This document shows, piece after piece, positions 1 through 8,600 of a DNA stretch of 64,000 nucleotides. The stretch's first letter is position 1. Every line of letters begins with the position of its first letter. Made by a program: the position numbers and the translations under genes. The notes under the pieces are model-generated. The model did not search any database. It was not told the origin of the DNA and was given only the letters and a program-made list of their open reading frames with translations. Origin of the DNA: Sphingobacterium detergens (GTDB lineage Bacteria > Bacteroidota > Bacteroidia > Sphingobacteriales > Sphingobacteriaceae); contig NZ_RAPY01000002.1 in NCBI RefSeq assembly GCF_003610355.1, positions 434,001-498,000 of the forward strand, given 5' to 3'.

Positions 1-2
1 CC

Positions 3-473
3 AATGATCTTAGTGGCACACTTCCATTACCGGCAGAAGATGATGGTACTTATAGTAGACTCGCTTTTAAGTTTTTCTTTTTCAATCGTTTCTTAAATCT
101 ATCTATCGGGAACCCCTACATCACGTTTACGCTTCCAAATGGGCAGCCTATCGGAAATAGTTCGAATGCGAATCTTCAACCTGGTATTCCTTCGCTGAAT
201 ATGCCTTACACAAATATGAACGCGATGATGAAAGCATACGAGATTATGGCTTACCGATCTAAGCCCGATGTGGTACCCGGTGTGTGGGCTGAAGATATCG
301 ATGTACTGAAATCAACAGACTTTATAGCAGATAAATCGCTTTATACAAAAATCAAAAGAGCATTACCTGCTCACGAACCGGGAATTTATACCGTAGCATT
401 AATTGGAAAAAGCGGAGCTGGAGCATCTGCTAAAGAGAAAGCTAAAATGATCATTATCAAACATAATAAATAA
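3..473 (+). CDS. C-terminal part of a secreted surface protein, DUF4397-like (5' end outside window)
   Basis: The reading frame is open from the first bases, so the gene begins upstream of the window; a methionine at 201 is internal. The visible 156 residues have alternating hydrophobic strands and end with a segment of the form GIYTVALIG, which resembles the last strand of DUF4397-type beta-sandwich domains (YTVxLxG). Such domains occur in Bacteroidota lipoproteins next to TonB receptors. Its stop codon TAA shares one base with the ATG of the next gene (TAATG), so the two are translationally coupled and belong to the same operon. The family call is a resemblance only; the coding call is firm. 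Confidence 0.75.
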   Translation, partial: NDLSGTLPLPAEDDGTYSRLAFKFFFFNRFLNLSIGNPYITFTLPNGQPIGNSSNANLQPGIPSLNMPYTNMNAMMKAYEIMAYRSKPDVVPGVWAEDIDVLKSTDFIADKSLYTKIKRALPAHEPGIYTVALIGKSGAGASAKEKAKMIIIKHNK

Positions 474-1678
474 TGAAAAGACAAAGAATACTACATTGTG
501 TAAGCATGTTGGGCATTTTTCTCATCCTGTTCACGGGCTGTACCAAAATTGATTATACACAGATCGATGAGCCCGCTTACCTCCGGGTTTTTAATAATAT
601 CAACTATGTACAGACCATGGGGAGCAAAGATGACAAGGTTCCTTATTTCTGTATGCTTATCAATCCGAAGACCGGAGCTGATGGAAAGTTTACCGGAGCA
701 GAAATTGTCGGTGATTTTTTGGACAAACGGGATCCTTATGCGCCACCCTATCCTTCACATATCGGTAACAGTAATAGTCTAAGTAATCCGGAATATCCGG
801 GAAAAGAGAATGTATTGGTTGGCCCAATCTTAAACGGATTTGATCTGAGTAGCTGGGCACAGATTCCATCTGGAGAGGTTCGTGTTGTATTCGCTTACCG
901 CCCCAAAAATACAGTTCCATTCTTTGAATTGGAAGAACGCTTAAAAAATGACATACTGATAGATACGGTAATCAATCTGCAAAGCAAAGAAGTCTACACA
1001 CTGCATCTCCTGCAAAAAGATTTTGTCAAAAAAGATCATGGAATTTTGTTACGTCAGGAGAACTTCTATAAGCTTCCCTTATCCGATTCATTGGTCTATG
1101 TCAACTTCTATAACATGAGCGCGAAAGGCTTTTGGGAGGCTGATGCCAATTTAAAAGATGATGATTACAAACTGGCAAGTTTTAAGTATGGGATCAAGGA
1201 TGAAATGAATGTATTTATGTCACTTTATGAAAGCCAGGAAGAGTTGAGCCATTATGCCGCCACGGTAAAAGGCTACCGTGGTAAATTTATGACGACGGTC
1301 AAACGCAATACAAGCACTAATGCTGTAAGCCCTTATGTAAGTTTTCCGCTATGGGCAAGTAATAAAGCGAATGGCATCCGAACTGATATATGGCAGCGAT
1401 TTGATTTTTTTACACCTGGAATGAATCCTGTGACGAATCCCTTTTATGATAGTGATAGCAATACAGGAAGCAATTGGGCAGTACTCAACTGCCTTTTAAA
1501 TGGAAAGGTTAGATTAACAAGTAATGAGAATGGAACGTTGCTTCCAAATCTACTGGTCAATGTGCATTCAGGAAAAGACAATCCGCACACTTTTGCGACG
1601 GTCAATACGATTGAAGTTGTCAATGGACGAGTATACTTAACGACGATACAACGAAAATATGCACCGCCAATCTATTAA
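473..1678 (+). CDS. Surface lipoprotein, DUF4397-like, first complete gene of the fasciclin locus
   Basis: A 401-residue lipoprotein. The N-terminus is a type II signal peptide with the lipobox LFTGC and the lipidated cysteine at residue 23. After it comes AYLRVFNN, similar to the first strand of DUF4397 domains (A-x-LRVxNA), and around residue 170 a strand VYTLHLL followed by LVYVNFYNMS, which looks like the start of a second such domain. It is therefore probably an outer-membrane lipoprotein of beta-sandwich fold. The start ATG overlaps the previous stop. It precedes three fasciclin lipoproteins and a TonB receptor, so a part in surface binding or substrate capture is likely. Substrate unknown. 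Confidence 0.8.
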   Translation: MKRQRILHCVSMLGIFLILFTGCTKIDYTQIDEPAYLRVFNNINYVQTMGSKDDKVPYFCMLINPKTGADGKFTGAEIVGDFLDKRDPYAPPYPSHIGNSNSLSNPEYPGKENVLVGPILNGFDLSSWAQIPSGEVRVVFAYRPKNTVPFFELEERLKNDILIDTVINLQSKEVYTLHLLQKDFVKKDHGILLRQENFYKLPLSDSLVYVNFYNMSAKGFWEADANLKDDDYKLASFKYGIKDEMNVFMSLYESQEELSHYAATVKGYRGKFMTTVKRNTSTNAVSPYVSFPLWASNKANGIRTDIWQRFDFFTPGMNPVTNPFYDSDSNTGSNWAVLNCLLNGKVRLTSNENGTLLPNLLVNVHSGKDNPHTFATVNTIEVVNGRVYLTTIQRKYAPPIY

Positions 1679-1690
1679 ACATAAGCTGAA

Positions 1691-2815
1691 ATGAATCGAA
1701 CAAATAATTGCGAAATAAAATATAAGATGTCTCAGATGAAGTGCTTAGGTTGTTTTTTTGTATGCCTGTTTATTTCTATCCTACAAAGTTGTAAACATGA
1801 CAATCTTACTATGCCTGTGCCGAATGAAAATATACGGCCAGCAGCGGATTTTATTCATAATAATTATGAAATGCGTCTCTTTGATGCTGCACTCCAAAAG
1901 ACAGGAATGACTGCAGAGCTCAATGGAGAAGGGCCATTTACTGTCCTTGTACCCAATGATCTTGCATTTAACGAAATCGGGATATTTCGTCCGACAGATT
2001 TTGACAAGATGAATAAAGATAGTTTGCGACGGATCATTGCCTACCATATTCTTCCCCGACGTCTTTACTTACGCGATATTCCGAGCAACTCCGTCGATTT
2101 TCGGTATGCAACACGTGAAGGATCGGAATTATATGCATCCTTAGGCTCACTTATGCCAGGAGCAACTGCGCCGACCAATGCGTTGTTTTTCAGTGGTGCA
2201 AAGGCAATCCGTAAAGATGTGGTTTTATCCAACGGTGTCTTGCATGTGCTCAATAAGTTGATGAAGCCGCAGTTCGAAAAAAATATTCAGGAATGGCTGA
2301 GTGATAAGAAGGAATATATGGTGTTTGTCGCTGGGCTGAAGAAGTTTGGCCTGTGGGATCAACTGGCCAAAAAGGGACCATTTACAGTATTTGCGCCAAC
2401 AAATGAGGCTTTGGAAAAACGAGGGGTAACGATGAGTTTTTTGGAGGGTGCTAATCCTGAACAATATATAGGCGAGGTGCTCTTTGGTGCCTATATCATG
2501 TATGATAAACATTTCTTCATATCTGATTCACAGGTATTCAACATTATTAATTCAAATGGTTCTTACAAATACCATTTAAAAGATAAAGTTCATTACATGG
2601 AATATTTTGCGGATGAAGCTTATCCAACATGGAAATTGAGTTACAATATGAGGCTCAGGAGCAACGATATGTTTAATTCGATTATCCTGGCCGATATAAC
2701 TTATTCGGTAGCTGCCAGGATGGATTATCTATGCAGTAACGGTGTGGTACACGATTTAGATAAGGGGCTGGTAAGCCCTGATCAGGCTATTAAAAAGGAA
2801 GAAAATGAAAAATAA
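1691..2815 (+). CDS. Fasciclin (FAS1) domain lipoprotein 1
   Basis: A 374-residue lipoprotein with lipobox ILQSC (Cys34) and two FAS1 domains, roughly residues 55-190 and 205-365. The first shows GPFTVLVPNDLAF, IIAYHIL and SNGVLHVLNKLM; the second shows GPFTVFAPTNEAL and SNGVVHDLDKGL. These are the H1 box, the central YH motif and the H2 box of the family, although the YH motif is lost in the second domain. FAS1 domains mediate adhesion or carbohydrate/matrix binding at cell surfaces. The signal peptide would be of normal length if translation began at the ATG at 1736, so 1691 is not certain. The 3' end overlaps the next gene by 11 bases. Confidence 0.92.
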   Translation: MNRTNNCEIKYKMSQMKCLGCFFVCLFISILQSCKHDNLTMPVPNENIRPAADFIHNNYEMRLFDAALQKTGMTAELNGEGPFTVLVPNDLAFNEIGIFRPTDFDKMNKDSLRRIIAYHILPRRLYLRDIPSNSVDFRYATREGSELYASLGSLMPGATAPTNALFFSGAKAIRKDVVLSNGVLHVLNKLMKPQFEKNIQEWLSDKKEYMVFVAGLKKFGLWDQLAKKGPFTVFAPTNEALEKRGVTMSFLEGANPEQYIGEVLFGAYIMYDKHFFISDSQVFNIINSNGSYKYHLKDKVHYMEYFADEAYPTWKLSYNMRLRSNDMFNSIILADITYSVAARMDYLCSNGVVHDLDKGLVSPDQAIKKEENEK

Positions 2816-4148
2816 ATCAATCAGGGGCACGCGATATATTTTACTGATTTGGGCGGTAAGTTTACTTGTCATGTCCTCTTGTAGTAAGACCGAATTTATG
2901 CCTGATCTTGTGGGAGAACAGGTACCTTATCAAAATGAGGCAACACAGGATCTCAGCCAGTTGTTGGCAAAACATAGCGAAGCAAAAGTGTTTTTAGCAG
3001 CATGGCAAAAAAGCGACATACTAGCACTCATTAAAGCTGAGGGCATTCATACGAAAGTTACCATTTTGGTTCCAACTGATAATGCACTGAAGCAAGCTGG
3101 AATAACTGCGGAGACCATTCAAAAAATGACAAAGGAAGAGCTTACTGACTTTATTCAGTTTTACTGCTTTTGGGGTGAGTTTGATCAGACTAAACTTGGT
3201 CAATATAGCCTGATGGTGCGCTCAATGTTAAAAAATTCAAAATATCGGGTTCCATTTTATGATAACGAGGAACCTGTGGGAAGACGTTATGACTCATATT
3301 ATTATAGACATTATCTGGCAGTAAAAGACGGGAATCTGCTTGTCAATGGTAAATCTGTAGGCAAATTAAGCTATGAGCCGGCGACAAATGGTGGTATCTA
3401 TTTCATGGAGAAATTTGTTCAAAAACCTACTAAGACAACACTGGAAGCTTTAATTGCCGATGGAAGATTTACTTTTTTTATTGAATCACAACGTTTGGCC
3501 GATGATGCTTTTTTTGAGAAGATGTTAAATGATATTGAGCCACTGATGGGCTATCGGATGACAAAAGAGGAGTTTTTGAGTTACTTCCCTAGTGCCAGAT
3601 ATTCCTATAAAAATGACTGGGAACCAAACATGGAGCCAAATCATGAAGAAATAGCCAATATGACCCTGACAACATTATTTGCACCTACGGATGATGCATT
3701 TAAACGCGCGGGTTTTAACAGTGTGGAAGACATCTTAGCATTCAATGCTAAGAGAGGTGATGTCAGGTTTGATGATTTATATTTTGAACCACGAGGAGCA
3801 TATCCAACAGATACCCTGTTTAACTATCATCGCAATTGGGGACGGTTGTTTGGGACAAAAGATCCGGCCTACGGTCTTGCCATATCTAACAATACCGTAT
3901 TCTACAGCAACGATCTGGATCCGGTCCTGCTAAATGATTATTATATCAACATCGGCGGTTCGGGACAGGTTCAATATGCTTATAAGATGCCATTTGCTTT
4001 CTCTCGAAATTCGAACCAGAACCAGATGAAGATCAAAAATGCGGAGCAGCTACCAGTCAATATTGTAGAATCGGATATCAATACCCTTAATGGACCTATC
4101 CATGTACTTGATAATTTGTTAATTCCGAAGGTATTCAAACTTAAATAA
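2805..4148 (+). CDS. Fasciclin (FAS1) domain lipoprotein 2
   Basis: A 447-residue lipoprotein, lipobox LVMSSC with Cys26. The first FAS1 domain (about 45-200) has VTILVPTDNALKQAG and ends with GGIYFMEKFV; the second (about 205-445) has TTLFAPTDDAFKRAGF and ends with GPIHVLDNLLIPK. The second domain is longer than usual because of insertions between the H1 and H2 boxes. The start ATG lies inside the end of the preceding fasciclin gene, indicating coupled translation. Probably anchored in the outer membrane facing outward and working with its two neighbours as a set; this is inference from the operon. Confidence 0.92.
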   Translation: MKNKSIRGTRYILLIWAVSLLVMSSCSKTEFMPDLVGEQVPYQNEATQDLSQLLAKHSEAKVFLAAWQKSDILALIKAEGIHTKVTILVPTDNALKQAGITAETIQKMTKEELTDFIQFYCFWGEFDQTKLGQYSLMVRSMLKNSKYRVPFYDNEEPVGRRYDSYYYRHYLAVKDGNLLVNGKSVGKLSYEPATNGGIYFMEKFVQKPTKTTLEALIADGRFTFFIESQRLADDAFFEKMLNDIEPLMGYRMTKEEFLSYFPSARYSYKNDWEPNMEPNHEEIANMTLTTLFAPTDDAFKRAGFNSVEDILAFNAKRGDVRFDDLYFEPRGAYPTDTLFNYHRNWGRLFGTKDPAYGLAISNNTVFYSNDLDPVLLNDYYINIGGSGQVQYAYKMPFAFSRNSNQNQMKIKNAEQLPVNIVESDINTLNGPIHVLDNLLIPKVFKLK

Positions 4149-4152
4149 AGAA

Positions 4153-5151
4153 ATGAAACAATATCAATTTAGCTATTACAGGTACTGTATACTTGTACTG
4201 CTAGGCAGCCTGGTATTTGCCTGTAAAAAGGACGATAATGCGGTTCACTTTGACAATAACAGCGTCAATTTTGTTGTTGCTGATAATTTTAATTTATCTG
4301 CATTTAATGCAGCATTGCGTGTAAGCAACATGGATAAAGAGCTGAAGACAGGAAAGGGACCTTATACATTGCTTGCACCATCGGATGATGCTTTCTCCAA
4401 AGCTGGCTATCCTAGTGTCGTCAAAATATTATCTGAGCGTGCGGCAATAATTTCCAATATCGCCTATTATCACGTATTGGACGGAAAATATGAATTGGAT
4501 AAACTTCCATTTCTATTTAATCAAGAACTAAAGACGCGTAAAGGTAAGGTTTATGCGACACATTGGGTCAAGGGTGCTGATACGGTACTTACATTAAATG
4601 GTGCCCGTGTATTGACTCAAAATTTACCAGCTTCAAATGGATTGATACAAGTGCTTGATCGTGTGATGACGCCTTATGTCCATGATAAGATTGTGGATGC
4701 AATCAATGCGGATGCAAGCATCAGCATATTTGCCAGGGCAATTAAAAGGTCTGCTGTGCTATCGGATAAAGTCAATCAAGGGCCTTATACCATCTTTGCA
4801 CCGACGAATGCAGCAATGGCACAGATGGGATTTACTTCAATACAAGAAATTGAAAAGATTGGAGTAGCCGAATTGAAGCAAGTGGTCAATTACCATATCG
4901 TTCGTGACCGCCGCTTTGTGTACGATTATATCTTAAGTACAGGTAATACAAATGTATCTAAACAAACGATGCTGGACGGGAATAACGTACAGATTAGATT
5001 GATCCCTAATGCAAATTCTCCGGGGGCATTTAGTGGTATAGCACTTCGTGGTCTGGGCAATACCAGTGATGTCTTGTTACAAAAGCAGGATATATTAACT
5101 GGTGATGGGGTACTGCATATTGTCGATCAATGCTTGCGGATTACACAATAA
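4153..5151 (+). CDS. Fasciclin (FAS1) domain lipoprotein 3
   Basis: A 332-residue lipoprotein with lipobox LVFAC (Cys24), starting four bases after the preceding stop codon. It is the most canonical of the three: both FAS1 domains carry full motifs, GPYTLLAPSDDAFSKAGY / YYHVLDG / SNGLIQVLDRVMTP in the first and GPYTIFAPTNAAMAQMGF / VNYHIV / GDGVLHIVDQCL in the second. Size and layout fit two-domain bacterial fasciclin lipoproteins. The gene is followed after 38 bases by the TonB-dependent receptor gene, with an AAGGA ribosome site in between. Confidence 0.93.
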   Translation: MKQYQFSYYRYCILVLLGSLVFACKKDDNAVHFDNNSVNFVVADNFNLSAFNAALRVSNMDKELKTGKGPYTLLAPSDDAFSKAGYPSVVKILSERAAIISNIAYYHVLDGKYELDKLPFLFNQELKTRKGKVYATHWVKGADTVLTLNGARVLTQNLPASNGLIQVLDRVMTPYVHDKIVDAINADASISIFARAIKRSAVLSDKVNQGPYTIFAPTNAAMAQMGFTSIQEIEKIGVAELKQVVNYHIVRDRRFVYDYILSTGNTNVSKQTMLDGNNVQIRLIPNANSPGAFSGIALRGLGNTSDVLLQKQDILTGDGVLHIVDQCLRITQ

Positions 5152-5189
5152 TAAAAAAGTTTTATCTCACGATTTAAGGAAAAACAGAA

Positions 5190-8100
5190 ATGAATAAATA
5201 TCAATATGGCAGTATTTATATAGGACGATCAACCAAGATCAGCTGTATAATAATGTCAGCACTTAAATTAATTTTCCTCTTTTTATTTCTTTTGCAGGGG
5301 TTCGTTTCTTCAGCACAGGAAACCTCAGGTGCAATCACAGGAAAGGTACAAAATAGTGGCGGGAACGCTGTGGAGAAAGCAACAGTCACTGTTGTACATA
5401 CACCTACGGGGACGCGTTATGTACAGTCCACGGATAAAGATGGACGTTTTACATTAAATAATATTCGTATTGGTGGACCATATATGGTAGATGTAAGCAG
5501 TGTGGGGCTACAGGCGGATCACAGGGAAAATATCTTCGTACGTCTGGGAGAGGCCTTGCAGGTTGATTTTATCTTAGAACAACGTACCGAAACACTGGGC
5601 GAGGTGGTTGTAACGGGCCGAAAAAAGGATGCCAGAGTCGGTACAGTTGGAACAGGAAATCATATCAGCAGTGAGCAGGTACGGAATATGCCGACAGCCA
5701 ATCGTTCGATTACAGACGTGACAAGGCTAACACCTCAGGGTAGCCGGGACAATAGCTTCGGTGGAACCAATTTCAGGTATAACAACGTGACGGTGGACGG
5801 GGCCATCAATAATGATGCAATAGGTTTTAGCCCCTCTCTAGGCGGACAGACCGGTACTTCCGGAATGGCAGGAAGCAGTACACGGACCAATCCAATCTCC
5901 ATCGATGCCATTCAGGATATGCAGGTGTATCTAGCTCCCTATGATGTCAAAATTGGAAATTTTACAGGTGGATCAGTCAATGCCGTGACAAGGAGTGGTA
6001 CAAACAAGGTCGAAGGTTCGGTATATGCTTTCGGACGTAATGCTGCATTAACAGGGAAGGATCGTGTGGGAACTTTAGGGAAAATGAATAAGGACTTCTA
6101 TGATTATCAGACGGGATTTCGAATTGGTTTTCCTTTGATTAAGGATAAATTATTCTTTTTCAGTAACGAAGAGATCACACGACGTCAAGACCCTACACAA
6201 CTGCGCGTGGGAACGGTTGAAACGGCACATATTCTGGATCAAGCCGATGTAGAGGCAATAAAAACAGCAGCTCAGTCACGTTATGGAGATATTTTTAATA
6301 TCGGAACAGCTGACAATTATACCAACTGGTCACGTTCAACAAAATTTTTTAATCGTTTGGACTGGAATATCAATGCACAGCACCAATTGGCGGTTCGTAA
6401 CAATACCATCTTTAGCAAAGCGACACATATGGACAGGGATCAACAAGATTTTCGTTTCAGTGGAATGGCATTTGAACAAGAGAATAACCAAACCAGTACT
6501 GTTGCAGAATTAAAGAGCAGATTTAGTAACAATCTTTCCTCCAATGTTGTAGTGGGATACACGCAAGTGAATGACCGCCGTGATCCGTTGAGTGATCCTT
6601 CTTTGCCTCAGGTGCAGATTCAGGGACGTACACCGGGTACGACGATCTATCTTGGGACCGATCGTGAAGCCAGTATTTTTAATATGCGACAAGGGACTTG
6701 GGAGATTACGGCTAATCTGAATTGGACGAAAGGCAGACACAAGTTTTTGATCGGAACGCATAATGAACTTTATCGTATCCGGTATGGCTTTGTCAACAGT
6801 TGGAATGGTCGTGTAGATTATAACAGTATTGCGGATTTTGTTACCAATGTACCGTATCGTGTACGAGGTAGCTATAATTATACGGACAATAGTCGATCGT
6901 ATATCTTAGATCACCCTGCTGCCGATTTTTCGGTCAATATGTACAGTCTCTACCTCCAGGATGAGATCCGTGTGAATGATCATTTCCAAATTATCCCCGG
7001 ACTTAGAGCAGATTTAGCGAGCCTACCAGATATGCCAACCTTAAGCGATAAAGTCAAAGACATGTGGGCTGATCCTGGTTTCGGAACCAGCTATACATAC
7101 ACCCCTGCCAATCGCTTGAAAAATGAATTTTTAAATAAAATTCAACTTTCCCCCCGAATTGGATTTCGTTGGGAAGCGATGGACAATAAACAATTGATCA
7201 TTAGAGGTGGAGCTGGGTTATTTACCGGACGCATACCGTTTGCTTGGCTTGCCTATGCTTATTACAATACAGGCGATAGCTATGGCGCATTTGATCAAAA
7301 AGCTGATCAAAAACCTTTTGCGCCAGGATCTGATCCCATTAAACCTAGTCCAAATGGAATTGGAGATTTTATTGCGCAAAATGGTGCTATAATCCATGAT
7401 CCAAGTACCGGCAAAACACAGGTAGATTTAGTTGATAATGATTTTGTACTTCCACAAGTTCTCCGGTCAAGTTTAGGCATAGATTACCAGGCAGAAGGCT
7501 GGAAGTTTACAGTGGAAGGTATTTATACAAAAAATATAAAAGATGTATTGTTTCAGCAATTGAACAATAAAGACAATCCATTGTGGTATGGTTACGATGT
7601 CAACAAGCAACAACCGGTTTATAACGGCACTGTAGATAATCGTTTTTCAAATGTTTACTTATTGAGCAATACTAATCAAGGTTATCGGTATAGCCTAACC
7701 GGTACGATAGGGAAAACCATCAAGGAAAAGTTGAATGCGACTTTGAGTTACACCTATGGTCAATCCAAGGATTTGAGCAATGGTGTCCGTAACTCCATGG
7801 AAAGTAATTGGCAGCTCAATCAATCATTGATTCCGAACAATCCAAAATTGGCCTATAGTAACTTCGATATACGTCATCGTATCGTTTCAAGTATAAATTA
7901 TGAGCAAGTATGGCACAGTGCTGGGCGGACAAGTTTTACCTTATATTTTAGTGCACAATCAGGTAGTCCATTTACCTATGGTATTGTCAACAATAGCATC
8001 CAAGGCTTGCCACAGCAGGTCAGTTTGGTTTACATTCCGAGACAGACAGAGGCAATACATTATTTCAAGGATATTGCCGGTGGAATGTCCGCTCAACAAC

Positions 8101-8504
8101 AGGCAGACGCTTTTAATAAATTTATTGATGGTAACGCATACCTAAGCTCCCGCAGAGGTGATTTTACAGAACGAAACATGGGACGTACGCCATGGAATCT
8201 GCAGGCTGATCTACGTGTTGCACATGATTTTTTTGTTCAAAAGTCAAAAAAGCAATTTATCACGTTTTCGGTGGATGTCATGAATTTGACAAATCTGATT
8301 TATAGAAAATGGGGCGTTCAATACTTCTCGCCAAATACGTTTAATTCGACGAGTAGTGTAGGGTTGACACCGTCACTGTTTCCACCGAAGCAAAATGCAG
8401 ATAACTGGCCTGTATTTACATTCAGCGATCCGGGGCAGCCCTATAGCATAGATTATTTTAACTCAAGGGCGCAGATACAGTGTGGCGTTCGCTATACTTT
8501 CTAA
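5190..8504 (+). CDS. TonB-dependent receptor with carboxypeptidase-regulatory N-domain (Oar/SusC-like)
   Basis: A 1104-residue outer-membrane receptor. A signal peptide ends near FVSSAQ; the start at 5190 has AAGGA upstream, but an ATG at 5253 would give a more usual signal length. Next come a CarboxypepD_reg domain (about residues 48-130, ITGKV...GRFTLNNI), a plug region (about 140-260, with TANRSITDVTRLTP and QDMQVYLAPYDVKIGNFTGG, as in Oar-type receptors) and a long beta-barrel ending in the aromatic VRYTF. Such receptors import or display large substrates using TonB energy. Its place after three fasciclin lipoproteins suggests they form its surface partners. Substrate not predictable from sequence. 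Confidence 0.93.
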   Translation: MNKYQYGSIYIGRSTKISCIIMSALKLIFLFLFLLQGFVSSAQETSGAITGKVQNSGGNAVEKATVTVVHTPTGTRYVQSTDKDGRFTLNNIRIGGPYMVDVSSVGLQADHRENIFVRLGEALQVDFILEQRTETLGEVVVTGRKKDARVGTVGTGNHISSEQVRNMPTANRSITDVTRLTPQGSRDNSFGGTNFRYNNVTVDGAINNDAIGFSPSLGGQTGTSGMAGSSTRTNPISIDAIQDMQVYLAPYDVKIGNFTGGSVNAVTRSGTNKVEGSVYAFGRNAALTGKDRVGTLGKMNKDFYDYQTGFRIGFPLIKDKLFFFSNEEITRRQDPTQLRVGTVETAHILDQADVEAIKTAAQSRYGDIFNIGTADNYTNWSRSTKFFNRLDWNINAQHQLAVRNNTIFSKATHMDRDQQDFRFSGMAFEQENNQTSTVAELKSRFSNNLSSNVVVGYTQVNDRRDPLSDPSLPQVQIQGRTPGTTIYLGTDREASIFNMRQGTWEITANLNWTKGRHKFLIGTHNELYRIRYGFVNSWNGRVDYNSIADFVTNVPYRVRGSYNYTDNSRSYILDHPAADFSVNMYSLYLQDEIRVNDHFQIIPGLRADLASLPDMPTLSDKVKDMWADPGFGTSYTYTPANRLKNEFLNKIQLSPRIGFRWEAMDNKQLIIRGGAGLFTGRIPFAWLAYAYYNTGDSYGAFDQKADQKPFAPGSDPIKPSPNGIGDFIAQNGAIIHDPSTGKTQVDLVDNDFVLPQVLRSSLGIDYQAEGWKFTVEGIYTKNIKDVLFQQLNNKDNPLWYGYDVNKQQPVYNGTVDNRFSNVYLLSNTNQGYRYSLTGTIGKTIKEKLNATLSYTYGQSKDLSNGVRNSMESNWQLNQSLIPNNPKLAYSNFDIRHRIVSSINYEQVWHSAGRTSFTLYFSAQSGSPFTYGIVNNSIQGLPQQVSLVYIPRQTEAIHYFKDIAGGMSAQQQADAFNKFIDGNAYLSSRRGDFTERNMGRTPWNLQADLRVAHDFFVQKSKKQFITFSVDVMNLTNLIYRKWGVQYFSPNTFNSTSSVGLTPSLFPPKQNADNWPVFTFSDPGQPYSIDYFNSRAQIQCGVRYTF

Positions 8505-8600
8505 TTTAAAAGGTGCTATAATGGTAGTTATCGTAAAGAGTGAAACAATGAATCGAGCAATGAGGCTCAAGAAATAAGGTGTAAAAAAGAATTTATTCCC